From Fontibacter flavus (GTDB lineage: Bacteria > Bacteroidota > Bacteroidia > Cytophagales > Cyclobacteriaceae): 64,000 nucleotides of DNA. Shown in pieces: positions 17,529 to 25,771 of the stretch. The position numbers and the translations under genes were made by a program. The first letter of the stretch is position 1; the number at the start of each line of letters is the position of its first letter. The stretch is from positions 1-64,000 of the forward strand of contig NZ_JBHLWI010000006.1 in the NCBI RefSeq assembly GCF_042432905.1, read 5' to 3'. A model generated the notes under the pieces. It saw nothing but the letters and a program-made list of their open reading frames with translations. It did not search any database and was not told where the DNA came from.

Positions 17529-17636
17529 TGATTTATATAGAAGAGGCGAGAGAACAGGCTCTATGAACCTCTGGCAACCATTCTTAGCATTAGAAAAGGT
17601 GCCAATACCTGCCCAAAAAGGGAACTATAAATTAGA
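17529..17636 (+). promoter_or_regulatory. SAM-I (S-box) riboswitch
   Basis: The region carries the conserved S-box landmarks in the correct order. A P1 strand (ATTTATATAG, 17531-17540) pairs with CTATAAAT (17625-17632). The kink-turn P2 arm starts AGAGGCGAGAGAACAGGCTC (17542-17561), continues with TATGAACCTCTGGCAACC and closes as AGAGG/CCTCT. The P3/P4 segment is AAAAGGTGCCAATACCTGCC (17594-17613). ATGAA, GGCAACC and AAGGTGCCAAT are the near-invariant nucleotides of this class. S-adenosylmethionine binding should stabilise P1 and lower expression of the downstream sulfhydrylase gene. I see no obvious GC-rich terminator after it, only a 7-bp hairpin (17695-17701 with 17711-17717), so control may act at translation or through a weak attenuator. 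Confidence 0.9.
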
Positions 17637-17840
17637 CATTATGCACAAAAAAGAATTATTCCTTCCCCAGCTACCCATAACCATTTTTAGGGTCGTTTTG
17701 AATTCACTCCTCAAAACAAGCATTTCTTCTTCAGATGACACTCCTTTTTACAGGATGTTAAATTTGATTGATCTAAAAGTTCCAAACACAGATTTATTAA
17801 GTATTTCCCCACTCATTAAATAAATATACATTACTTGTCT

Positions 17841-19010
17841 ATGAGTCATTTCGAAACCAATGCCATCAGGATTTCCAATGGCAAATCAAATCAAAGGGAA
17901 CACTCCTCTCCCATTTACCTTACCTCTTCATTTACTTTTGAAAGTGCTGAAGAAGCCCGACAAATGTTTGCGGATGAGATTGAAGGAAATATTTATTCCA
18001 GGTATTCCAATCCTAATCTTGCTGAACTCATTGAAAAAGTCTGCTCAGCAGAAGGAGTAGAAAACGGAATAGCAACTGCTTCAGGAATGGCTGCCATGTT
18101 TGGAAGTATGGCTTCCTTACTTCAGCAAGGAGATCATATTTTAGCTTCAAGGTCATTGTTTGGATCAACACATCAACTGTTGACCAAAGTTTTTCCCAAA
18201 TGGGGCATTACTTCTACATATGGGGACATTTCAGATATCGCCAACTGGGAGAAACTTGTACAGCCAAATACCAAAATGCTTTTTATTGAAACCCCTTCCA
18301 ATCCAGGCCTGGAAATCATAGACCTAGAATGGGCCGGGAAATTCGCAGCAGCTCATAACCTGATTTTAGTAGTGGATAATTGTTTTGCCACCCCTTATCT
18401 GCAACAACCCGCTAAATGGGGAGCCCATATAGTAACTCATTCCGCCACCAAATACATCGATGGACAAGGAAGGGTCTTGGGAGGATTGATATTGGGTAAT
18501 AAAGAACTGATTAGTGAAGTCACTTATTTTACCAGACACACCGGTCCTTCTATGTCGCCGTTTAATGCATGGGTCCTTTCCAAAAGTATGGAAACATTGG
18601 CTCTCAGAATGGACAGACATTGTGACAATGCCTTGAAATCTGCCAAGTACTTTCAGGAAAGTAAAGATCTGGAATTTGTAAAATATCCCTTTTTGGAAAG
18701 TCATCCTCAGTATGAGCTTGCCAAAAAGCAGATGAAAGCAGGAGGGGGTATCATTACGCTAAATTTGAAAGGAGGAATCCATCGAGCCCAAAAATTCATT
18801 GACAATCTACAGATGATTTCCATTACACCAAACCTTGGCGACAGTAGAAGTATCGTCACCCATCCTGCATCCACCACTCACAGTAAGCTTACTCAAGAGG
18901 AAAGGGAAAGGGTAGGCATAACAGATGGACTCATCAGGCTTTCTGTCGGTTTAGAACACGTAGATGACATCATTCAGGATGTAGAAAGTGCCTTAGAAAA
19001 GTCCAGATAA
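17841..19010 (+). CDS. metZ: O-succinylhomoserine sulfhydrylase-like trans-sulfuration enzyme
   Basis: From the ATG at 17841 the protein has 389 residues; a TTG six bases upstream is less likely. It belongs to the Cys/Met metabolism PLP enzymes: YSRYSNPN near residue 52, ASGMAAM near 80, an Asp in VVDNCFATPYLQ near 179 that contacts the pyridine nitrogen, and the Schiff-base Lys204 in HSATKYIDGQGRVLGG. The GQGR stretch after the lysine is characteristic of MetZ-type enzymes, which make homocysteine directly from an acylated homoserine and sulfide. MetB and MetY are alternatives that sequence alone cannot exclude. A SAM-I riboswitch in the leader supports a methionine biosynthetic role. An intrinsic terminator follows. 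Confidence 0.85.
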   Translation: MSHFETNAIRISNGKSNQREHSSPIYLTSSFTFESAEEARQMFADEIEGNIYSRYSNPNLAELIEKVCSAEGVENGIATASGMAAMFGSMASLLQQGDHILASRSLFGSTHQLLTKVFPKWGITSTYGDISDIANWEKLVQPNTKMLFIETPSNPGLEIIDLEWAGKFAAAHNLILVVDNCFATPYLQQPAKWGAHIVTHSATKYIDGQGRVLGGLILGNKELISEVTYFTRHTGPSMSPFNAWVLSKSMETLALRMDRHCDNALKSAKYFQESKDLEFVKYPFLESHPQYELAKKQMKAGGGIITLNLKGGIHRAQKFIDNLQMISITPNLGDSRSIVTHPASTTHSKLTQEERERVGITDGLIRLSVGLEHVDDIIQDVESALEKSR

Positions 19011-19050
19011 CATCGAATTTACAAATCGCTCGTTTAGGATATCTATGTTT

Positions 19051-19087
19051 AATCGGAGGACAATAAAACTGCCCTCCGATTTTTTTC
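19051..19087 (+). terminator. Intrinsic terminator after metZ
   Basis: AATCGGAGG (19051-19059) pairs with CCTCCGATT (19073-19081), followed by a run of T. Confidence 0.9.
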
Positions 19088-19147
19088 TAGTCTTCCTGTA
19101 GCAAAATCACCTAACTTTTCGTCTTTAGGGTATAAAATCCATTCATT

Positions 19148-20395
19148 ATGAAAAATTTCATCCTACTGATTATCGCATTTTTCTTGGTAGCAGCTTCATG
19201 CAATCCTGTACAGGATGCAGATATGGGCCCTGTTGAAGCCAATCTTAGACAAATGACAGCAACAGAATCAGAAGTTGTTCAGAGTAATGCAGATTTTGCA
19301 GTCCGCTTTTTTCAGGAAATGGAAAAAGAAAACCTGGACAACTACTTCACAGGTCCCTTTAGTATCCATCAAGCTCTTTCTATGACAATGAATGGAAACG
19401 ATGGAGATGTATTACAGGAATACATGGATGTACTCGCCTATCATGGACTTTCTAAAGAAGAAGCCAACCTGGCAGTCAAAAGTCTTACTTCCTATCTCAA
19501 AACTGTGGACCCTAAAGTTAAGGTCAATATTGCGAATGGTATTTGGTACCGGGAAGGTCTAAAAGTACAGGCTACTTTTAAGTCCGAGATGCAAAACTAT
19601 TACAATGCCAACATCAGTGCTCTTGATTTCAACGAACCCAATGCACACCAAGTCATCAATAATTGGATAGCATCCCAAACCAATGACCTTATCAAAGACA
19701 TTATAGACAGTATTCCGAGAGAAGCAGTCATGTATTTGGTCAATGCGATTTATTTCAAAGGTGACTGGAAATACCAATTTGATCCAAGTAAAACCAAAAA
19801 AGCACCATTCTATCCTGAGCAAGGCCCGGCTGTTCAAGTAGATATGATGGAATCAAAAGACAGAGTGGGCTTATGGCGGGGAGGTGATGCTAAAGTGAAC
19901 TATATGGAAATACCCTATAGCACTGGTCAATATCAGATGGCTATCATACAACCACAATCAGGGAAATTATCAGACATACTGCCAGAAATAACTCATGAAA
20001 ACCTTAGCAGTTGGTCAAAAAATGCACATGAAACAAGTGCAATTCTTAAGATGCCCAAATTCAAAATGAAACATAAAATCGAGAATTTAAAGGAACAATT
20101 GGAAAGTATGGGATTAGTCACTGCATTTAATCCGAGTCCGGCCAATTTCACGAAAGTTTTTGAAGGAGAGCATCCTCCCATGATGATTTCAAGAATAATA
20201 CATGAAGCTTTGATCGAAGTTGATGAAAAAGGAACAGAGGCAGCAGCTGCTACTGTGGTAGAAATGGTTGTCACTTCTTTGCCTTCAGGCCCTGTTGTCA
20301 TCACCTTGGACAAACCTTTCTATTTCCTGATTAAGGAAAAAAGCTCAGGTACGATTCTGTTTATGGGAAAATTAGGAAACCCTGCTTTGCTCTAA
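19148..20395 (+). CDS. Serpin-family serine protease inhibitor lipoprotein
   Basis: This 415-residue protein has a lipoprotein signal ending in AASC (Cys19) and a full-length serpin domain. Serpin landmarks are VNAIYFKGDWKYQFDPSKTK near residue 198 and the C-terminal signature PFYFLIKEKSSGTILFMGKL. The reactive-centre loop hinge EKGTEAAAAT (360-369) has the small residues expected of an inhibitory serpin. Counting from the hinge places P1 at Thr376 and P1' at Ser377, which would suit an elastase-like or other small-residue protease; this is an inference. Bacterial serpins may protect cells from host or predator proteases, or from their own secreted proteases. The next gene starts immediately after its stop codon, so the two are probably co-translated. 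Confidence 0.92.
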   Translation: MKNFILLIIAFFLVAASCNPVQDADMGPVEANLRQMTATESEVVQSNADFAVRFFQEMEKENLDNYFTGPFSIHQALSMTMNGNDGDVLQEYMDVLAYHGLSKEEANLAVKSLTSYLKTVDPKVKVNIANGIWYREGLKVQATFKSEMQNYYNANISALDFNEPNAHQVINNWIASQTNDLIKDIIDSIPREAVMYLVNAIYFKGDWKYQFDPSKTKKAPFYPEQGPAVQVDMMESKDRVGLWRGGDAKVNYMEIPYSTGQYQMAIIQPQSGKLSDILPEITHENLSSWSKNAHETSAILKMPKFKMKHKIENLKEQLESMGLVTAFNPSPANFTKVFEGEHPPMMISRIIHEALIEVDEKGTEAAAATVVEMVVTSLPSGPVVITLDKPFYFLIKEKSSGTILFMGKLGNPALL

Positions 20396-20791
20396 ATGAT
20401 GGTTTATAAAAGGTTAAAAACATGGATATTTATTCTTTCAGCATTTTTCTTGACCAACTGTACTGAGAATGATTTTGAATGCAGGAATAACAGACAATTC
20501 TGTAATCCTATTCAATCTGAAAACTTGCAAGAATCTGGGCCTATCATCGATAAATTCCTACGGGAATTGCCCCGGGATTTGAGCAGTCAGGAAAAACTTG
20601 AAAGACTTAGGGATTGGTTTCAGTGCAAAAGTTGTGTATCCCATGCAGAAATATTCTGCAATTCCTGCATCTATACACTTCCTCCAATAAGTGAACTCAA
20701 AATCACTTTTATCATTGCAGGTCAGGAAACAGAAAAAATCCTGGACATCCGCATGTCAGAACCTTTGATGTTTGTCGGATATCATGACTAA
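20396..20791 (+). CDS. Small cysteine-rich lipoprotein of unknown function
   Basis: I do not recognise this 131-residue protein. It has a lipoprotein signal (FILSAFFLTNC, lipobox LTNC) followed by a mature part with cysteines clustered as ECRN, QFCNP, FQCKSC and FCNSC. These could form disulfides in the periplasm or on the surface. The C-terminal half (ISELKITFIIAGQETEKILD) looks like beta strands. Two ATG codons occur at the start (MMVYKR). The start touches the serpin stop codon (TAAATG), so the two genes almost certainly form an operon. It may be a partner, anchor or regulator of the serpin, but nothing in the sequence shows this. Confidence 0.75.
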   Translation: MMVYKRLKTWIFILSAFFLTNCTENDFECRNNRQFCNPIQSENLQESGPIIDKFLRELPRDLSSQEKLERLRDWFQCKSCVSHAEIFCNSCIYTLPPISELKITFIIAGQETEKILDIRMSEPLMFVGYHD

Positions 20792-20848
20792 ACAGTTTAT
20801 TATAAGGATATTAAACAACAAAAACACAACTATAAATCTTCATTACAA

Positions 20849-20893
20849 AAAAAAGCCGGCACTTACCTAATCTGAAGTAATGCCGGCTTTTTT
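20849..20893. terminator. Bidirectional intrinsic terminator
   Basis: AAAAGCCGGCA (20851-20861) pairs with TGCCGGCTTTT (20881-20891) around a 19-base loop. A-rich and T-rich flanks suit termination of both the serpin operon (+) and pgi (-). Confidence 0.9.
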
Positions 20894-20908
20894 GAATCCA
20901 ATAGAAAT

Positions 20909-22555
20909 TTATTTCCTGAATGCTTTATAGGCATTGATCAAGCCATTGGTAGAGGCATCATGGCTTGAGACGGCCTTTTCATTCAGTAATTTTGGGAGAA
21001 TCGCATTGGCCAGAACCTTACCCAATTCTACGCCCCATTGGTCAAAACTAAAGATATTCCAGATTACCCCTTGGACGAAAATCTTATGCTCATACATGGC
21101 AATCATCTGACCCAAGGTATAAGGAGTAATTTGCTTTACCAAGATTGAGTTGGTAGGTCTATTGCCTTCAAAAACCCTATGTGGCGCTATCTTTTCGATT
21201 TCCTCTGCAGGCTTACCCATCTTGGTCATTTCCGTTTGTACTTCCTCCAATGATTTACCATTCATCAAGGCTTCTGTCTGTGCAAAAAAGTTGGACAATA
21301 ACTTCACATGATGATCACCAATAGGGTTATGGGAAATCGCGGGCGCTATAAAATCACAGGGAATTAAATGGGTACCCTGATGGATCAACTGATAAAAAGC
21401 ATGCTGCCCGTTTGTTCCAGGCTCTCCCCAGATGATTGGGCCAGTGGTATAGTCCACTTTATCGCCATTCCTAGTGACATACTTACCATTTGACTCCATG
21501 TTTCCTTGCTGGAAATATGCCGCAAACCTGTGTAAATATTGATCATAAGGCAAGATGGCTTCCGATGAAGCACCCAAGAAATTGGTATTCCATATCCCTA
21601 CCAATGCCAATATCACCGGAATATTCTGCTCAAATGCTGTCGTTCTAAAATGTTGGTCCATGGAATGGGCACCTTCCAGTAACTTTTCAAAGTTATCAAA
21701 GCCAATGGCACAGGCGATAGGTAAGCCGATAGCAGACCAAAGGGAATACCTTCCTCCGACCCAATCCCAAAAAGCAAACATGTTTTTGGTATCAATACCA
21801 AATGCTTCTACTGCTTTGGCATTGGTAGAAAGTGCCACAAAATGTTTGGCTACAGCAGCCTCATCTTTTGCGAAATCCAAAAACCAATTCCTTGCAGTAT
21901 ATGCATTGGTCATGGTCTCCTGAGTGGTGAAAGTTTTCGAAGCAATAAAAAATAAAGTAGTTTCAGGATCGACCTTTTTAAGAGTCTCTGCTATATGGGT
22001 ACCATCTACATTGGAAACAAAAAATATCTCAAGATCAGGGTTCTGATATGGCTTTAAAGCCTCTGTCACCATCACTGGACCTAAATCTGAACCTCCAATA
22101 CCTATATTGACCAAAGATTTGATTGGTTTTCCTGTATATCCTAACCAAGTGCCCTTGGAAATCTGATCAGCAAAAGCTTTCATTTGCGCCAAAACCTGAT
22201 TCACCTCAGGCATCACATCTTCACCATCTACCATTACAGATTCATTGGAACGGTTCCTTAATGCGGTATGAAGCACTGCTCTCCCTTCTGTCCCATTGAT
22301 TTTTTCTCCGGTAAACATCGCTTCAATTGCATTTTTGAGCCCTACTTCATTGGCCAAATCAAGCAATGTCTTTTTGATTTCCGTATTTAGTCTATTTTTG
22401 GAATAGTCTACCAACAAATCCTCGAATCTGATGGAGAATTTTTCAAATCTGTCAGAATCAGCGAATAAACTCTTAATATGTAGGTTTTTATGAGCAACTG
22501 CCAAATGGTTAAGCTTTTCCCAAGAAGCAGTTCGGGTGGGATCAATATTTTTCAT
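20909..22555 (-). CDS. pgi: Glucose-6-phosphate isomerase
   Basis: This 548-residue enzyme interconverts glucose 6-phosphate and fructose 6-phosphate. It shows the family signatures: NIGIGGSDLGPVMVTEAL near residue 151, signature 1 in DWVGGRYSLWSAIGLP near 264, a catalytic-region segment QQGNMESNGKYV near 344, and signature 2 in FDQWGVELGKVLANAI near the C terminus. Length is typical of the long bacterial and eukaryotic form. It is transcribed alone; TATTTTTG in minus sense (22591-22584) fits the -7 promoter element and would give a short leader, but no good -33 partner was seen. The assignment is secure. Confidence 0.97.
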   Translation of the reverse strand: MKNIDPTRTASWEKLNHLAVAHKNLHIKSLFADSDRFEKFSIRFEDLLVDYSKNRLNTEIKKTLLDLANEVGLKNAIEAMFTGEKINGTEGRAVLHTALRNRSNESVMVDGEDVMPEVNQVLAQMKAFADQISKGTWLGYTGKPIKSLVNIGIGGSDLGPVMVTEALKPYQNPDLEIFFVSNVDGTHIAETLKKVDPETTLFFIASKTFTTQETMTNAYTARNWFLDFAKDEAAVAKHFVALSTNAKAVEAFGIDTKNMFAFWDWVGGRYSLWSAIGLPIACAIGFDNFEKLLEGAHSMDQHFRTTAFEQNIPVILALVGIWNTNFLGASSEAILPYDQYLHRFAAYFQQGNMESNGKYVTRNGDKVDYTTGPIIWGEPGTNGQHAFYQLIHQGTHLIPCDFIAPAISHNPIGDHHVKLLSNFFAQTEALMNGKSLEEVQTEMTKMGKPAEEIEKIAPHRVFEGNRPTNSILVKQITPYTLGQMIAMYEHKIFVQGVIWNIFSFDQWGVELGKVLANAILPKLLNEKAVSSHDASTNGLINAYKAFRK

Positions 22556-22724
22556 TTTTAATGGTCTAATAGGAATAACCTTGCAAAAATAGGATTTTAA
22601 ATGAGTGGGGGAAAATCTCAGGCAAAATTAGATGGGAAATAACACGAACTCTTTCATTCCCAATCATATTGATCCATGACATTTCTCTTTTATGAAAAGT
22701 AAAAAGCACTTTTTTCTTCAATCC

Positions 22725-22764
22725 CACACCAAAAAGCTGGAGGCACTCAATTCAGAATGCCTCC
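22725..22764 (-). terminator. Intrinsic terminator after the sialate O-acetylesterase gene
   Basis: On the minus strand GGAGGCA (22764-22758) pairs with TGCCTCC (22745-22739), followed by AGCTTTTTGG. It lies about 50 bases after the stop codon. Confidence 0.7.
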
Positions 22765-22813
22765 AATAACTCCAAAGAATTTAAGATCATTAACTAAAAA
22801 ACCTCTGATTAAT

Positions 22814-24730
22814 TTATTTGATTGAAATCCGAAATGGAACAGCCGGCAAGTTTTCTGAATTATAAAGATTTACTTCAGGATTGTCTGCCCATGCATATCT
22901 GATTTCTTGGGGATTTTGGACTTGAGGATGGCTAACCTCAATTTGGTTCTGCCCAATAATCCGAGCATTGGCATTTTTAAAATCGCCATCCTGTGCTTTT
23001 ATGATAAATCCTTTGACTTCATTTCCATTGGAAAGTTTTAATCCATCACCCACATGTTCAAAACTCAACAAAACCTTAGCATTATTGACTTGATATTCCT
23101 TCAAAGCAGGACCTGAATATACCACATCATCACCATAGGCAACTTTCTGTGCTGCTTTCCAAAGCCTTAATCCGACATCCTTTTTATTTCTTGGGTGAAT
23201 ATCATTAGCATTTCCAATATCAATGGTCACTGCCATACCTGTGTTGGGCAATTCCAATGTTTTTGTCTGTGCTTCTCGGAGAGAGGCCCAATTTGATTCA
23301 GGCTGAATATCTTTCCTTTCCATGAAATTGGCCAATTGCACATATAGGAATGGGAAATCCCCTATGCCCCAACTTTCTCTCCAACTTTTGATCAAGGTGC
23401 CAAAAAGTTCCCTATACTCTTCATGAGCATCTGTATTGCTTTCGCCCTGATACCAAATCACACCGTTGATGGGGTATTTTACGACTGGAGCAATCATCGC
23501 ATTGTACATCATACCCGGCAACCAATTGTACCACTCCACTTTTGGTAATGCTTCCTCAATCCTATTGTTGTACTTCCAGTCCCCTTCAAGGGAATTTTTT
23601 TTATTGCCCGATCTGAGGTAAAATTCCCCTTTCTTTCCTAATACAGGAGAATTGTTCCAAGTGTTGACAATCCTGACGGCCAAAGTATTCTCTCCTTCTT
23701 GGAGCATACTAGGAGGAATAGGGAATTCTCTGACACTATGCCCCCAATCTTTGACAAACAACCTTCCACCATTGAGATAGACATACGCCATTTGTTGTAT
23801 ATCGCCCAAATGAATCATATAACCTTCAGTATCATTTACTGTGAACTTCTTTCTGAACCAGGCTATATCTTCGAATGGATTATCGTCAGGCAGACTTACA
23901 GTCTCCCATTCACTATCATCATAATTGGAATTCACCACACCTTGGATTTCGCCATTCTGAGGGGCAGTGACAATATCATTTCTTTGAAGCTCCCTTAATT
24001 TATTATCAACAACTTCCTGAATCCAATACTCTTTTCTTTCCAACACATCCCTGGCTTTTTCACTATAGGCATCTATTCCCAATAATTTTTCTGCTTGTAT
24101 CCAACCTTCAGCAGGTGTCCCACCCCAATTGCTTTCAATGATGCCAACTGCAACCCCTTTTTCTAGATGATTTTGTTTAGCAAAAAACCAAGCAACTGCA
24201 GAAAAATTCAAAATATTATCAGCATTAGCTTTTTTCCATTCTCCTCCCCTAACATCAAAAGTTTCTTTTGCATTATAATCATGCGGTATTTTGAAAAAAC
24301 GGATCAAAGAATAATCAGAGTCAATAATTTCTTCCTGAAGCCCTTCTACCTGTGCACTCATCACCCACTCCATGTTGGATTGTCCACCTGCCAACCAGAC
24401 ATCTCCTACCTGAACATCATAAAACATATGTTCATTGACTTCCAAAACATAAGGACCTGAAGCAGGCAGAGGATCAAACTCTACAAGCCAAAATCCGTCA
24501 TCACCAATTTTTACAGTTTTTTCTTCACCATTGAATTTAGCCACTACAGAATTCCCGGGACTGCCATCACCCCAAACACGGATAGGTTGGTTTCTTTGGA
24601 AAACCATGTTGTTGGCAAAAATCTTAGGTAAGTTAATCTCATTTTGTACTGTCTCTTTTTGACAAGCAAATAAGATCAGTAGCAAGACCATTAGACGAAT
24701 TTTTCGAAGTATATTTTTCATTTTACTCAA
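22814..24730 (-). CDS. Sialate O-acetylesterase-like SGNH esterase lipoprotein
   Basis: This 638-residue protein has a lipoprotein signal (MVLLLILFAC). The SGNH-type esterase domain includes AGGQSNMEW with nucleophile Ser118, VIWYQGESNTDAHEEY near residue 430 and DIHPRNK near 508 for the catalytic Asp/His. A jelly-roll insert (DDSEWETVSLPDDNPFED and YVYLNGGRLFVKDWG) splits the domain, as in sialate O-acetylesterases. Such enzymes remove O-acetyl groups from sialic acids or from acetylated plant and algal polysaccharides; given the surrounding glycoside hydrolases and sulfatase, the latter is at least as likely. It follows the metallophosphoesterase gene by 49 bases on the same strand and is probably co-transcribed with it. 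Confidence 0.85.
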   Translation of the reverse strand: MSKMKNILRKIRLMVLLLILFACQKETVQNEINLPKIFANNMVFQRNQPIRVWGDGSPGNSVVAKFNGEEKTVKIGDDGFWLVEFDPLPASGPYVLEVNEHMFYDVQVGDVWLAGGQSNMEWVMSAQVEGLQEEIIDSDYSLIRFFKIPHDYNAKETFDVRGGEWKKANADNILNFSAVAWFFAKQNHLEKGVAVGIIESNWGGTPAEGWIQAEKLLGIDAYSEKARDVLERKEYWIQEVVDNKLRELQRNDIVTAPQNGEIQGVVNSNYDDSEWETVSLPDDNPFEDIAWFRKKFTVNDTEGYMIHLGDIQQMAYVYLNGGRLFVKDWGHSVREFPIPPSMLQEGENTLAVRIVNTWNNSPVLGKKGEFYLRSGNKKNSLEGDWKYNNRIEEALPKVEWYNWLPGMMYNAMIAPVVKYPINGVIWYQGESNTDAHEEYRELFGTLIKSWRESWGIGDFPFLYVQLANFMERKDIQPESNWASLREAQTKTLELPNTGMAVTIDIGNANDIHPRNKKDVGLRLWKAAQKVAYGDDVVYSGPALKEYQVNNAKVLLSFEHVGDGLKLSNGNEVKGFIIKAQDGDFKNANARIIGQNQIEVSHPQVQNPQEIRYAWADNPEVNLYNSENLPAVPFRISIK

Positions 24731-24779
24731 TGCTGGAAATATGCGAATTTATGTAAGAATGGGATTTTTGCAAAGATGA

Positions 24780-25586
24780 TTACACAGTATGGCCGTTCAG
24801 AATATACCCTTCTTTCATGGATTTTAGATAAGTGACTACCTTGCCGTCTTCTCCTATTTCACAAATCCGATAACCAGGATATAAAGAACCCCAGCTCCCT
24901 CCAAAATGCCCGGACCAAAGGTAAGGCTTCTTTCTGTTCCACATAATCCCGTTCACATCATGGTCATGTCCATGAAATATGGCTCGAATATTTGCATACT
25001 CTCCAAAAAGCTTCAATAATTCCTCACACGCCACGCCATGTCTTGTCCAGTCATTTTGGGAAATATGGATAAATACAAAAACATAGGGAAGATCCTTGAA
25101 CATCTCTAGTTTCTCTTTTAAAAAAACCACATCAGAACAAAGATAATCTCCTTTTTCATTGGAACTATCTGCTAAAATCAATCCATATTTATCTTGAAAT
25201 ATAAAAGCGTAATCTGTAGGAACTCCCCAGATTTCCTCCCACATATTTTTATCCACTTGATCATGGTTTCCCCTAACTGGGAAATAAGGCACATTAAGCT
25301 GGTCATAAGTGCTTTTCACTTTTGGCATCCATTTGGGATCATCATGAATCAGGTCTCCATTGAAAACCACAAAGTCCAAATCGTTCTCTTTTTGTAATGC
25401 AGAAATCAGCATATGATGACTTTGCTGATAATCTGTATTCGGCTGACCATAATGTCCATCTGAAGCAATTGCAAATTTTAATTTTGCCTTCTCAGGCATT
25501 GCTGTTTTCCCGTAGAGTAAAAATGGCATAGTTGAAGATATGGAGGTAATTAGGCTGAGCTTTTTTGTGAATTGCCGACGATTCAT
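24780..25586 (-). CDS. Exported metallophosphoesterase
   Basis: This 268-residue calcineurin-like phosphoesterase has the metal-binding motifs in order: ASDGHYG near residue 42, FNGDLIHDD near 76, RGNHDQ near 106, FIHISQNDW near 172 and FHGHDHDVNG near 205. The N terminus (MNRRQFTKKLSLITSISST) resembles a Tat signal with RRQF, so export is likely. The substrate is unknown; the family includes phosphodiesterases and phosphomonoesterases. It precedes the sialate O-acetylesterase gene in the same orientation with a 49-base gap. The link between the two activities is not evident. Confidence 0.85.
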   Translation of the reverse strand: MNRRQFTKKLSLITSISSTMPFLLYGKTAMPEKAKLKFAIASDGHYGQPNTDYQQSHHMLISALQKENDLDFVVFNGDLIHDDPKWMPKVKSTYDQLNVPYFPVRGNHDQVDKNMWEEIWGVPTDYAFIFQDKYGLILADSSNEKGDYLCSDVVFLKEKLEMFKDLPYVFVFIHISQNDWTRHGVACEELLKLFGEYANIRAIFHGHDHDVNGIMWNRKKPYLWSGHFGGSWGSLYPGYRICEIGEDGKVVTYLKSMKEGYILNGHTV

Positions 25587-25710
25587 ATCACTTATTGCTG
25601 AATTATTCTGAATATAACTATTCCAATACCTTCTGCAAAATCAAATACGAATAAAAAAAACATTCATTATTTAACATGATTGAAAAAAGAAACGCAAGGG
25701 CTATTTGAAC

Positions 25711-25749
25711 CAATAAAAAAACCAGGACAACTTAAAGTCATCCTGGTTT
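25711..25749 (-). terminator. Intrinsic terminator after the M14 peptidase gene
   Basis: AAACCAGGA in minus sense (25749-25741) pairs with TCCTGGTTT (25727-25719), followed by a T-tract in minus sense. It lies just past the stop codon at 25772. Confidence 0.88.
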
Positions 25750-25771
25750 CTTATATTTTATAGCTTTTGAT

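Larger units (their letters stand above)
17321..17840. other. Long leader region between pth and the trans-sulfuration gene
   Basis: This 520-base region holds a putative promoter (17480-17511), a SAM-I riboswitch aptamer (about 17530-17634) and roughly 200 bases of expression-platform sequence before the ATG at 17841. An apparent 113-codon frame at 17482-17823 runs through the aptamer and is not believed to be a gene. Confidence 0.75.

Noticed and set aside
17482..17823. A 113-codon open frame upstream of the metZ-like gene
   Set aside because: It runs straight through the SAM-I aptamer, resembles no known protein, and ends in AT-rich leader sequence; the RNA structure explains the conservation better.
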